Below, one piece after another: positions 57,933 to 64,000 of a DNA stretch of 64,000 nt. The number at the start of each line of letters is the position of its first letter. Position 1 is the first letter of the stretch. The translations under genes were made by a program, and so were the position numbers. The notes under the pieces were generated by a model. That model was given only the letters and a program-made list of their open reading frames with translations. It did no database searches and was not told where the DNA came from. The stretch comes from a virus: the IMG/VR virus record IMGVR_UViG_3300004369_000005, positions 1 through 64,000 of that record. One strand, 5' to 3'.

Positions 57933-58096
57933 TCAAACCCCTCTACTGGATATTGTTGTGGTTTATCTTTCCATTCAGTGATAGCCATGACGAGATCAAT
58001 GAGTGAAGCATCTTTACCTTTGTAGGATGCGGCACAGAATACATCATCCCACCAATCTGCTACAATATCATACAATTCTTGTTGTTCTTCAGTCAT
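57929..58096 (-). CDS. 55-aa hypothetical protein
   Basis: ATG at 58096 (MTEEQQELYDIVADWWDDVF) overlaps the upstream stop as ATGA and is preferred to 58117. Acidic helical N terminus. Unknown. Confidence 0.6.
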   Translation of the reverse strand: MTEEQQELYDIVADWWDDVFCAASYKGKDASLIDLVMAITEWKDKPQQYPVEGFE

Positions 58097-58296
58097 GATC
58101 GTCCTCGTAAATTCCATGGGTCAACACCTTCTGGGATTGGGGAATTCCATAATCCTTCATCAGCATACATCTCATACCAACCATAGTTTAGTTCTCCAAA
58201 AAATGCAAGTCGGTCAATGTCATCATTATACTCACTGAATCTGAAGTAAAACACATTACGCCAGTGCCAATAGGCATCACTAAACCATTCAGTCAT
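58093..58296 (-). CDS. 67-aa aromatic-rich hypothetical protein
   Basis: ATG at 58296 (MTEWFSDAYWHWRNVFYFRF); roughly a quarter of residues are Trp, Tyr or Phe. 8-nt overlap upstream. Unknown. Confidence 0.62.
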   Translation of the reverse strand: MTEWFSDAYWHWRNVFYFRFSEYNDDIDRLAFFGELNYGWYEMYADEGLWNSPIPEGVDPWNLRGRS

Positions 58297-58675
58297 CTTC
58301 AGCAAGTCTCGTCATCGCATCACCATTCTCTTCATAGAGTTTATCAAGTGCTTCCAATGCTTTTCTTTCTTGTTCGGACATTGACATGATTTTGTCAGCT
58401 CTATAATCGCCAGACTTCCAGCGACGATACCTTGCTAGATTGCGTCTATCAAAGTCTAGAACATCAAAGCGAAGTTCGAATCGTCTCCATCTAAAACAGA
58501 ATCCAATGTCACGAGGACCAATACCAATAATCAGGAAGGGAAACCATTCAAGAGGAGCAAAATCATCCCATTGAATACACATATCAATGAGAGCAAACTT
58601 ACTAGAGATTGGAAGCAGTTGGAAATACCACTCACTCCCATAGTCTTCGTAATAGAGGTAATCAAAGAGTTTCAT
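58289..58675 (-). CDS. 128-aa hypothetical protein
   Basis: ATG at 58675 (MKLFDYLYYEDYGSEWYFQL). The middle has a hydrophobic, Trp-rich stretch (FAPLEWFPFLIIGIGPRDIG) then a basic segment (FDRRNLARYRRWKSGDYRAD) and an acidic tail. The hydrophobic part is rather short for a clear membrane span. Not recognised. Confidence 0.68.
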   Translation of the reverse strand: MKLFDYLYYEDYGSEWYFQLLPISSKFALIDMCIQWDDFAPLEWFPFLIIGIGPRDIGFCFRWRRFELRFDVLDFDRRNLARYRRWKSGDYRADKIMSMSEQERKALEALDKLYEENGDAMTRLAEDD

Positions 58676-58844
58676 TGGAATAATATACTTTAAGGTTGTC
58701 TCCACCAATATTCAGATGGTAAATTGTACCATCATTACCGTAGATGCCAATCCATACATGGCGTCCCTCTTCCATAGTTTCGTAGTGAAACATTCTAACA
58801 TCTTCGAGCACAATTTCGTCTGGGTTTGTAGTAAATCTACTCAT
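58662..58844 (-). CDS. 60-aa beta-rich hypothetical protein
   Basis: MSRFTTNPDEIVLEDVRMFH... contains HVWIGIYGNDGTIYHLNIGG, a pattern of short strands. Overlaps the next gene by 14 nt. Unknown. Confidence 0.6.
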   Translation of the reverse strand: MSRFTTNPDEIVLEDVRMFHYETMEEGRHVWIGIYGNDGTIYHLNIGGDNLKVYYSNETL

Positions 58845-59308
58845 GCTACTCCATTAGCACTATCAGCTAATGCTTCCATGTCAGAATGTCCCCATGGTGG
58901 CATATGATCGCCTTTGATCTTGGGTTCACTACCAAAGTTCTTCTCATAATGAGCGTTCATCTTAGCCCATTCTGCATCACGCTTCATAAACTCCTGGTAT
59001 TTCTTCTCCAGGTCCTCATCCATGGTGAGTTCATACTCTTTACAGACCTTACGCTGATCTTCCTCACGCACACAGTCATTGAATACCAATGACATAGCAC
59101 CAGAGCGAATAGATTGTGGGTCCATGCCTACACATAGCATGAACTTCTCAAATAACTTGAAATACTGCTTGCAGTTGAGGTCTGCTGCTGGTGCAGTGAT
59201 AAGATAATGCTCTTCAGGGATAAAATCATCATCAGTCCAGGATGATGTACCATACGTGGGAGTGAACGTAGCATCAAACTTAAATTGTACTTCTGCTTCG
59301 TAGGTCAT
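58841..59308 (-). CDS. 155-aa hypothetical protein
   Basis: MTYEAEVQFKFDATFTPTYG...; a strand-rich N-terminal half with three Cys and a helical charged C-terminal half (DLEKKYQEFMKRDAEWAKMN). Among the longest genes of the early operon. Not recognised. Confidence 0.7.
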   Translation of the reverse strand: MTYEAEVQFKFDATFTPTYGTSSWTDDDFIPEEHYLITAPAADLNCKQYFKLFEKFMLCVGMDPQSIRSGAMSLVFNDCVREEDQRKVCKEYELTMDEDLEKKYQEFMKRDAEWAKMNAHYEKNFGSEPKIKGDHMPPWGHSDMEALADSANGVA

Positions 59309-59472
59309 TGGTCGTTCTCGTCAGGATTCTTAGGGTTTGCGAATGTACCGTAGTTGTAAGTATAGTAGAGAAAGTTGTTGATGCTACGCTCGATGCCTAG
59401 CGATTCTTTTACATCCAACCATGACTGATATTCTAGTTGGAGATCTTCACCCAATTCAATTGTGACTTCCAT
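59305..59472 (-). CDS. 55-aa hypothetical protein
   Basis: MEVTIELGEDLQLEYQSWLD...; starts 3 nt after the TAA that would end the frameshifted AbrB-like product, and its TGA overlaps the next ATG. The sequence looks like a small ribbon-helix-type or degradation-tag-type protein, not assignable. Confidence 0.65.
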   Translation of the reverse strand: MEVTIELGEDLQLEYQSWLDVKESLGIERSINNFLYYTYNYGTFANPKNPDENDQ

Positions 59473-59475
59473 AGT

Positions 59476-59586
59476 TTATTTGCCAGTATACTGATAGCAC
59501 TTGTAGTTTGGATGATAACGATCAATATATTTCTGTGCGTGTTCGATACAGGTAAACCAACACTTTTTCTTCTCAGTAAGATCCTC
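59476..59586 (-). other. Possible +1 frameshift extension of the AbrB-like protein
   Basis: The frame after the CCT-TGA codon pair continues for 36 residues (EDLTEKKKCWFTCIEHAQKY...) with protein-like composition. It has no ATG, GTG or TTG start near it, and it is followed 3 nt later by the next gene. See findings. Confidence 0.45.
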
Positions 59587-59968
59587 AAGGAAAATGGGGA
59601 AAGTTGTCAGGTGGGGAAACTGTTCGATCTTTCTGCTGTTCGTTACCTTGATCTCTTGTTTGGAGGAACTTTTCCGCGTTGTTGATGTCTTGCTGGATTT
59701 CTTCTGCGGACTGGTCGATGATATACTCTTTGATTGCGTCTTCTTTGACGCTGTACCAGTCGTGAGTTTGCTCGTGTTCTTCTTCAGTGCTGCTGCTGTC
59801 TTCGACTCTACGGATGATGATCGTGTTGTTGTCTTGGATGTCCCACTCGATGATGTCATCTTCTTCCCAACCGAGTTCTTGCATGAGTTCTTCTGGGAAT
59901 TCGACGAAGAGGTCTTCTGAGTCTTCATACTGTTGCACTTCAAGGGTAAACTTATTTGATGTATCCAT
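59585..59968 (-). CDS. AbrB/MazE-like DNA-binding domain protein
   Basis: ATG at 59968 (MDTSNKFTLEVQQYEDSEDL). Residues about 8-58 have the swapped-hairpin SpoVT-AbrB pattern (LFVEFPEELMQELGWEEDDI, then DIQDNNTIIIRRVE). That family binds DNA as transcription regulator or antitoxin. A helical acidic linker and a short Pro-rich end follow (127 aa). No toxin is adjacent. The stop codon context may permit a +1 frameshift. It overlaps the metalloprotease-like gene by 17 nt. Confidence 0.72.
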   Translation of the reverse strand: MDTSNKFTLEVQQYEDSEDLFVEFPEELMQELGWEEDDIIEWDIQDNNTIIIRRVEDSSSTEEEHEQTHDWYSVKEDAIKEYIIDQSAEEIQQDINNAEKFLQTRDQGNEQQKDRTVSPPDNFPHFP

Positions 59969-60632
59969 TTTCACGTAGCCACTCTCCTGTCAATGGTGTT
60001 GGTTTGTAAGTAGTCCACATTGTACCAGCAGCACATGCTTCTAGTGCTTTTTGTGTCATTCCCTCTGTTCTACCAGCCCAGGATGCCTCTGCCTCCCAAG
60101 GCACAGCAGATGCAGGATATGTACGCTCTGCCAGTGTACGCCATAGAATAGGCACAGATTCTTCAGGCATAATGATAGCAATCATGCTATTGTCGATGCT
60201 ACCTGCCATACAGTCTTGTGCTGCGTGCCATCCTTCATGACGCATTACTGCCATCAGTGTGCCAGGATGATCCATGTACTTCTTATTGAGATAGAAGTTG
60301 TTTGACACTGTGTGGTAGACTCCACGATGTCCGACTGGGAAATAACGCTCATCAGCAAGATATACTTTCACACCAATGTCATTCAGTGTGGAGAGCATGT
60401 TGTTGAACTCTTGTGCTACTATCGTAAACTCTTCCATGTTATCATAATTGGAAGAGATGTCTAGCATAGAATAGACTTCCTTAACATCTTTGGTACACTC
60501 ACGGAGCAACATACACCCCATTGCGTCCATGCTGTAGAATCCTTTGGTAATCTTGTCCTCATTAGCAAGGGCAACATGTGCTGTGCCTAGACTAACAGCA
60601 GTGAGGAGCGCAAGGAGTGTTTGTTTCATCAT
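59952..60632 (-). CDS. Secreted HEGWH zinc-metalloprotease-like protein
   Basis: A 226-aa protein with an N-terminal signal peptide (about residues 4-23, ending HVALA) directing export to the host periplasm or thylakoid lumen. His132-Glu133-Gly-Trp-His136 in MRHEGWHAAQDC is a canonical HExxH zinc site, preceded by a helix (HPGTLMAVMRHEGWH). Glu182 in PWEAEASWAGRTEG is a candidate third ligand (gluzincin style). Five Cys remain, possibly in disulphides. It starts at an ATGATG overlapping the upstream TGA. Protease activity is inferred from the motif only; substrate unknown. Confidence 0.78.
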   Translation of the reverse strand: MMKQTLLALLTAVSLGTAHVALANEDKITKGFYSMDAMGCMLLRECTKDVKEVYSMLDISSNYDNMEEFTIVAQEFNNMLSTLNDIGVKVYLADERYFPVGHRGVYHTVSNNFYLNKKYMDHPGTLMAVMRHEGWHAAQDCMAGSIDNSMIAIIMPEESVPILWRTLAERTYPASAVPWEAEASWAGRTEGMTQKALEACAAGTMWTTYKPTPLTGEWLRENGYIK

Positions 60633-60778
60633 GATTGGAGTGGTTCAGTCTTACGTTTTTCTTGGATAGCAGCAAATAGTTCTGCTTGACGTGCGTCGTC
60701 TTGATCTACAACTGCTTGCATAAAGTCAGCTACTAGTTGACGCATCTCTTCAGAGATCGAAGGTTGTTCTGAGTTCAT
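60629..60778 (-). CDS. 49-aa helical hypothetical protein
   Basis: MNSEQPSISEEMRQLVADFM...; a helical, Gln/Ala/Glu-rich sequence. Its stop overlaps the metalloprotease-like gene start. Overlaps the upstream gene by 29 nt. Confidence 0.6.
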   Translation of the reverse strand: MNSEQPSISEEMRQLVADFMQAVVDQDDARQAELFAAIQEKRKTEPLQS

Positions 60779-60965
60779 CGTAATCTGTGTAAAGGGTTTC
60801 TTCTGACTCGTGATTCTCAGGATCTAACCACTCAAACCACTCATCTGCAAAGGCAATAGCATCATCATTACGATCTTCTGCAATCAACTCACGGAAACGT
60901 TCTACTACCCAACCACAAATATCGTCACGTTGTTCGGAAATGCGAAGTGCATCAAGGTTATTCAT
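60750..60965 (-). CDS. 71-aa acidic hypothetical protein
   Basis: MNNLDALRISEQRDDICGWV...; helical and very acidic towards the end (DPENHESEETLYTDYDELRT). ATGA overlap upstream. Unknown. Confidence 0.65.
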   Translation of the reverse strand: MNNLDALRISEQRDDICGWVVERFRELIAEDRNDDAIAFADEWFEWLDPENHESEETLYTDYDELRTTFDL

Positions 60966-61210
60966 AGTTTGTTAGCGAAGAGAACGTTGTTGAGGTGGTC
61001 GTACTGGATGAATTCTACATCATCAGGGAGCATAGAGACAGCAGCAGCGGCAAAATCGTTAGGAAACTTCTTGAATAAGCGCCAGAACTTTTGAATGCCG
61101 TCGTAGTCTAGATCTTCATGTGGAAGGACACGAATCTCCCATGAACCACGAGTGTATCGGTTAGGATACGGGTTAATGTACTCGCGGATGTGCTCTTGTA
61201 GCAAATTCAT
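60962..61210 (-). CDS. 82-aa hypothetical protein
   Basis: MNLLQEHIREYINPYPNRYT...; begins helical then a basic-aromatic middle (IQKFWRLFKKFPNDFAAAAV). ATGA overlaps on both sides. Unknown. Confidence 0.68.
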   Translation of the reverse strand: MNLLQEHIREYINPYPNRYTRGSWEIRVLPHEDLDYDGIQKFWRLFKKFPNDFAAAAVSMLPDDVEFIQYDHLNNVLFANKL

Positions 61211-61434
61211 TTGACAAATACCTCAGAGGAGTGTTCCTGGTGCAGTTGTGCTGCCTGCTTCAAATAATAGCACATATGCGCTACATATTCAACGTCTTCG
61301 TCACAAGGTTCGAAATCGTAAGCACAATTCCAATCGACAGTGCCGTCAGCATTAACTGGCGCACCGTAGAAATCATCACCATCGAGGGCAAAAGCATGAT
61401 CGTCAGCAACAAGATAGAACTGAGGAGCAGACAT
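61207..61434 (-). CDS. 75-aa first gene of the early polycistron
   Basis: MSAPQFYLVADDHAFALDGD...; acidic, strand-rich, with Cys in WNCAYDFEPCDEDVEYVAHM. It is the first gene after the TTGACA/TACACT promoter. Unknown. Confidence 0.68.
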   Translation of the reverse strand: MSAPQFYLVADDHAFALDGDDFYGAPVNADGTVDWNCAYDFEPCDEDVEYVAHMCYYLKQAAQLHQEHSSEVFVK

Positions 61435-61457
61435 TGGAGGAGAAGCGAAGGAACTAC

Positions 61458-61486
61458 AGTGTACTATGTATGTTAGAGAGTGTCAA
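61458..61486 (-). promoter_or_regulatory. Sigma70-type promoter TTGACA-17-TACACT
   Basis: TTGACA at 61481-61486 and TACACT at 61458-61463 with the ideal 17-nt spacer; the only standard promoter seen upstream of the roughly 5.8-kb operon 61434-55639. Confidence 0.8.
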
Positions 61487-61490
61487 GGGG

Positions 61491-61871
61491 TCACTTCATG
61501 TAAAGATAACCGCCCGCCCAGTCTGCATTCTCAAGCAACCACTCGCGGTCCTTAATCAGGCAGAGGTTAAAGCGAACATGCTTAGCAGGTGCTTTAAATG
61601 ATGCTGGTTTGTATACTTCACCAGTCTTCTTGTCAACAAAAGCATGAACGGAGCGAGAACCGTTAGCATCCATGATGATCTTGTGATACTTGCGACCAGA
61701 TTCAATGTAGAACTTGTAGTCGCTGCTGGTGTGGCGGGACTTGTAGTTATCCAGCAGAGCATCACACAGCATCAGAGTCCACTTGCGGATGTTAAGTTCG
61801 ATGGTGTTGCGAGCATCAGCGGTGGCGCAGAACTCAGCGAAGGTTTCGGACTTGGTGATGGTGGCAGTCAT
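61491..61871 (-). CDS. 126-aa hypothetical protein
   Basis: ATG at 61871 (MTATITKSETFAEFCATADA) follows the early promoter at 61893. The protein has strands YKFYIESGRKYHKIIMDA and FVDKKTGEVYKPASFKAPAK. A family of phage proteins of unknown function probably contains it; no activity is visible. Confidence 0.75.
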   Translation of the reverse strand: MTATITKSETFAEFCATADARNTIELNIRKWTLMLCDALLDNYKSRHTSSDYKFYIESGRKYHKIIMDANGSRSVHAFVDKKTGEVYKPASFKAPAKHVRFNLCLIKDREWLLENADWAGGYLYMK

Positions 61872-61892
61872 GTCGTTGTCTGAACTGATGTC

Positions 61893-61935
61893 AGTATAGA
61901 TGGTCTTGGTGGGGTTTGGGAGAGAGATCATGCCA
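61893..61935 (-). promoter_or_regulatory. Early promoter: TATACT with upstream TGGCAT element
   Basis: TATACT at 61893-61898 and TGGCAT (in GAAGTGGCAT) at 61930-61935, 31 nt apart; overlaps the end of the upstream gene. Confidence 0.7.
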
Positions 61936-62134
61936 CTTCCGCAGCTGGCACACGGGACACGGTGAGACGCTTGAAGTTATACTCGCGCCAGGCATCACAT
62001 GCCTCGTTCACCATGCGATTGTGCTGACGATCCATGCCCTTTGCCGTCTTGCAACGCTTGACCTTACGGAAATACACGATGGGGATCTCGGTCTCGGGCA
62101 TGTCGATCTCGATCTTGTAGTGAGAGTAGGTCAT
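61928..62134 (-). CDS. 68-aa basic hypothetical protein
   Basis: MTYSHYKIEIDMPETEIPIV...; strand-rich N terminus then a basic helical segment (GMDRQHNRMVNEACDAWREY). The leader has an AAGGGAAC site. Unknown. Confidence 0.68.
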   Translation of the reverse strand: MTYSHYKIEIDMPETEIPIVYFRKVKRCKTAKGMDRQHNRMVNEACDAWREYNFKRLTVSRVPAAEVA

Positions 62135-62159
62135 GGGTGGTTCCCTTGTCGATGTCCTT

Positions 62160-62201
62160 AGTATAGGGCTCAGGAGAGCAGTTCGAGCACCTCGTGGGAC
62201 A
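62160..62201 (-). promoter_or_regulatory. Early promoter: TATACT with upstream AACTGTCC element
   Basis: TATACT at 62160-62165 and TGTCCC at 62196-62201, 30 nt apart, within the end of the upstream gene. Confidence 0.65.
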
Positions 62202-62298
62202 GTTCCTCAACTGGCATATCGCGTTCGATCTCGATCACATCGTATTCTTCATCGAGTTGATCCAGGAGCCAGCGGTCGAGCATAACTTCATTCATCAT
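62170..62298 (-). CDS. 42-aa acidic hypothetical protein
   Basis: MMNEVMLDRWLLDQLDEEYD...; an amphipathic, acidic helix-only sequence. Overlaps the upstream gene by 11 nt. Confidence 0.6.
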   Translation of the reverse strand: MMNEVMLDRWLLDQLDEEYDVIEIERDMPVEELSHEVLELLS

Positions 62299-62533
62299 TG
62301 TCTTGTTTGATAATTTTGTCGTAGTTGAGATTAGCATGGTATACGTCATTGAATCTGACGCATACTTCCTTGAGAGCGGGATCTTGTTTAGGCACAGGTT
62401 TGTGCCCGACAGAGCGTAATTGTCGCCACGTCATGACAGTATCATGAGGACGTTGTGCTTTGTAAAATGGTTCTAGCGCAGCATACTCACGAACTGTGAG
62501 TGTATGACGTGGCGGTAAAGAACCTTGTGTCAT
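62288..62533 (-). CDS. 81-aa hypothetical protein
   Basis: MTQGSLPPRHTLTVREYAAL...; a basic first half and DVYHANLNYDKIIKQDNDE end. It may be a small nucleic-acid-associated protein; not recognised. ATGA overlap upstream. Confidence 0.65.
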   Translation of the reverse strand: MTQGSLPPRHTLTVREYAALEPFYKAQRPHDTVMTWRQLRSVGHKPVPKQDPALKEVCVRFNDVYHANLNYDKIIKQDNDE

Positions 62534-62667
62534 ACTTCTAAAAGCGAAAATTCAATGTGGTCGCAGCATGAATCATCATCATGCAAGTCAATCATGTCAG
62601 TGTCAGTGAGACAGGTGAGTTTACCGAAGAGAAAGTCGATGAATTCGTGATCTTCTTTAGAAAACAT
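62530..62667 (-). CDS. 45-aa acidic hypothetical protein
   Basis: MFSKEDHEFIDFLFGKLTCL...; contains a DLHDDDSCCDHIEF segment with clustered Asp, Cys and His that could bind metal. Overlap of 11 nt upstream, ATGA downstream. Confidence 0.58.
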   Translation of the reverse strand: MFSKEDHEFIDFLFGKLTCLTDTDMIDLHDDDSCCDHIEFSLLEV

Positions 62668-62824
62668 TGGTCCAGCGAGTGTGGTTTGCTTTAGTGATAC
62701 GTCCTTCTGTCAACATGTTATCACACACATTACAGAAGACTTGAAACTTCTCTTCTCTTGTGAGTGTGTCAACACCATCACAAGTTTTCATAACCTTGAG
62801 AATGTATGCTTTGGTAGTAATCAT
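62657..62824 (-). CDS. 55-aa Cys-containing hypothetical protein
   Basis: MITTKAYILKVMKTCDGVDT...; contains FCNVCDNM, a CxxC pair, plus one more Cys. ATGA overlap upstream. Unknown. Confidence 0.6.
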   Translation of the reverse strand: MITTKAYILKVMKTCDGVDTLTREEKFQVFCNVCDNMLTEGRITKANHTRWTNVF

Positions 62825-62976
62825 CAGAAGTTCAGGAGATAGGTGTTGTCAGGATAGATACCGAACTCTTCACAACGGCACTCGTAAGCAATACGCTTAA
62901 GCATCTCAATATCCATCTCTTCAATGGACTTGAGAATAGTGCGGCGCATCTGAGCGGTGATGGTGTCGTCTTTCAT
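62824..62976 (-). CDS. 50-aa hypothetical protein
   Basis: MKDDTITAQMRRTILKSIEE...; a basic amphipathic helix then CRCEEFGIYPDNTYLLNF. The leader AAGGGAACGACCC before the ATG matches that of the gene at 61928. Confidence 0.62.
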   Translation of the reverse strand: MKDDTITAQMRRTILKSIEEMDIEMLKRIAYECRCEEFGIYPDNTYLLNF

Positions 62977-63001
62977 GGGTCGTTCCCTTGACTACCTTTG
63001 T

Positions 63002-63045
63002 AGTATAGAGTCAATCCATCTCACAGGCGAGGTATCCTAGACACT
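63002..63045 (-). promoter_or_regulatory. Early promoter TATACT, upstream element degenerate
   Basis: TATACT at 63002-63007 with AAGTGTC 32 nt upstream, a weaker match to the AAGTGGCAC element. Confidence 0.5.
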
Positions 63046-63187
63046 TTACCAAGTGTCCCTCAACCTCAGTATCGGACAGACCATGGCGCAATGCTGTATC
63101 ACGCACCATGGCAATGGGAGCACCCCACAGCAGGTCGATCAGGAACTTCAGTTCAGAGGCGGTCAGAGGGACTTCAGCGGTCTTCAT
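63011..63187 (-). CDS. 58-aa hypothetical protein
   Basis: MKTAEVPLTASELKFLIDLL...; two helices with the pattern SELKFLIDLLWGAP and TEVEGHLVKCLGYL. Unknown. Confidence 0.62.
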   Translation of the reverse strand: MKTAEVPLTASELKFLIDLLWGAPIAMVRDTALRHGLSDTEVEGHLVKCLGYLACEMD

Positions 63188-63231
63188 AGGTCACAGGGGT
63201 CAGAGGGGCATTACAGGCGCTTCTAGGTGCC

Positions 63232-63513
63232 TCAGACGAACGATAGGACACTAGGGCGCATGGGTTTTAGGATCTGCATGGCACTGTAGGGTGTGGTATC
63301 ATGAATGTCAACCACATCTCCTATTTTCTTTGAGTTGATAGGTGCGTAGTATTTTTTTGTGCTGGGTTTGTAGAATCCCCAGATGGATTTAACTTGCTCG
63401 GAAGTGTAACTAAATTGATAGTGGTTAACAATCCAAATACGAACAATACCACGACTGGGAGTGTCATATTCGTAAGAATATCCTTTAGGCGGGACATGAG
63501 GGAACTCTAGCAT
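63232..63513 (-). CDS. 93-aa hypothetical protein
   Basis: MLEFPHVPPKGYSYEYDTPS...; a beta-type start, aromatic, then KSIWGFYKPSTKKYYAPINS and a basic C terminus. The start overlaps the preceding stop by one base. Unknown. Confidence 0.7.
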   Translation of the reverse strand: MLEFPHVPPKGYSYEYDTPSRGIVRIWIVNHYQFSYTSEQVKSIWGFYKPSTKKYYAPINSKKIGDVVDIHDTTPYSAMQILKPMRPSVLSFV

Positions 63514-63755
63514 CAGCAGTAAACAGGAGAGTAATCTTTGCCAGTGTATGCTTCAGTGTTGAAATCAGTAACCTCAGCACCGTTGGCAAGATAGTTGCGG
63601 ATGTCGTAGAGAGCGTCAGACTTGACACGAGTGGTGAAAGAAGTCATCTGCTGAGAGAGTTCTTCAGTGGGGTGCCAGATCACACGCTTGACGAAACGCT
63701 TGCCACCAGCGACGGGGAAGAAGTCAACCTGGGTGGCAGAGGTTTGGAGTTGCAT
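63513..63755 (-). CDS. 80-aa hypothetical protein
   Basis: MQLQTSATQVDFFPVAGGKR...; a basic central strand pair (RFVKRVIWHPTEELSQQMTS). Preceded by the early promoter at 63779. Unknown. Confidence 0.7.
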   Translation of the reverse strand: MQLQTSATQVDFFPVAGGKRFVKRVIWHPTEELSQQMTSFTTRVKSDALYDIRNYLANGAEVTDFNTEAYTGKDYSPVYC

Positions 63756-63778
63756 GGGTGTCTCTCGATTACCTTGTA

Positions 63779-63820
63779 ATTATAGGGTGTGCTCCGCGCT
63801 TGCGGAGCGTGGCGCGGACA
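63779..63820 (-). promoter_or_regulatory. Early promoter: TATAAT with upstream AACTGTCC element
   Basis: TATAAT at 63779-63784; TGTCCG at 63815-63820, 30 nt apart. Here the element is part of a hairpin. Confidence 0.65.
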
Positions 63821-63834
63821 GTTTGCGAACTGTC
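63791..63834. other. Two adjacent GC-rich hairpins
   Basis: GCTCCGC-gctt-GCGGAGC (63791-63808) and GACAGTT-tgcg-AACTGTC (63817-63834), each a perfect 7-bp stem with a 4-nt loop; the second overlaps the upstream stop codon. No T-run follows, so a simple terminator is unlikely. Confidence 0.7.
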
Positions 63835-64000
63835 ACACCAGTTTGTCGATGAGGAACTCTGAAAGAGCGGTCCAATCAGGACAGGTAACATCATGGCAGT
63901 AAGTCATACCAGCAGCATTACCACGTTTTTGCTGAAGAATACGGAAGTCCCACTTATATTTGTCTTTGCGTGACTTGCTAGTAGAATTATCACGGAGAGT
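63833..64000 (-). CDS. 3' part of a hypothetical early protein, cut by window edge
   Basis: The open frame enters from the right edge and ends TGA at 63833. Visible: 55 residues, basic then acidic, including KYKWDFRILQQKRGNAAGMT and TALSEFLIDKLV. Unknown. Confidence 0.65.
   Translation of the reverse strand, partial: TLRDNSTSKSRKDKYKWDFRILQQKRGNAAGMTYCHDVTCPDWTALSEFLIDKLV

Noticed and set aside
59476-59943. A 155-codon Ser/Lys/Thr-rich frame overlapping the AbrB-like gene
   Set aside because: The first 95 or so residues are an off-frame reading of the AbrB-like gene; only the last part, after the AbrB stop, looks protein-like and is treated as a frameshift extension.

Overview
The window looks like part of the genome of a T4-like cyanomyovirus, a contractile-tailed phage of marine Synechococcus or Prochlorococcus. 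The evidence is a run of T4-type virion genes (gp16, gp15, gp14, gp13, gp8, gp6, gp25, a PAAR tail-spike tip), a phage-encoded plastocyanin (petE), four very large baseplate/fibre proteins, and a dense block of tiny early genes. Every gene I can support lies on the minus strand, so transcription runs from right (64000) to left (1). No rRNA, tRNA, IS element, integrase or CRISPR array was seen.

Region by region, in order of transcription. (1) 63.8-61.5 kb and 55.3-51.8 kb hold early genes of mostly 40-130 codons. Many are preceded by a TATAAT/TATACT -10 box with no recognisable -35 box but with a conserved upstream element (AAsTGGCAC or AACyGTCC) 30-32 nt from it. (2) 61.4-55.6 kb is an almost gap-free polycistron of more than 20 short genes with one ordinary TTGACA-17-TACACT promoter at its head. 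It encodes a secreted HEGWH metalloprotease-like protein, an AbrB-like protein with a possible +1 frameshift extension, a prolyl-4-hydroxylase-like 2OG-Fe(II) oxygenase and several mini membrane proteins. (3) 55.64-55.29 kb is the only non-coding stretch over 300 nt; it is AT-rich with interlocking hairpins. (4) A terminator at 51.72 kb separates early from late genes.

The late region (51.6-1.3 kb) first encodes small proteins, the PAAR tip, a second 2OG oxygenase, and the baseplate wedge proteins gp25 and gp6. It then has a 4255-aa protein in the gp7 position, gp8, a 2728-aa DUF4815-type protein, a 1599-aa protein with embedded cupredoxin domains, and a 3479-aa fibre-like protein. A glycine-rich adhesin candidate and the neck/terminase group gp13-gp14-gp15-gp16 follow. 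Late promoters resemble T4/cyanophage late boxes (CTAAATA, RATAAATA). The left end (1.2-0 kb) is a translationally coupled cluster of petE and tiny, often single-membrane-span proteins, apparently with its own TATAAT box.

Together the late genes build the neck, baseplate and long fibres. petE would sustain photosynthetic electron flow in the infected host, and the early genes presumably redirect host metabolism, although most have no recognisable function. The most unusual signals are the blue-copper site inside a virion protein, the -10 plus distant-element early promoters (some apparently leaderless), the late promoter nested in a terminator loop, and the possible CCU-UGA frameshift.
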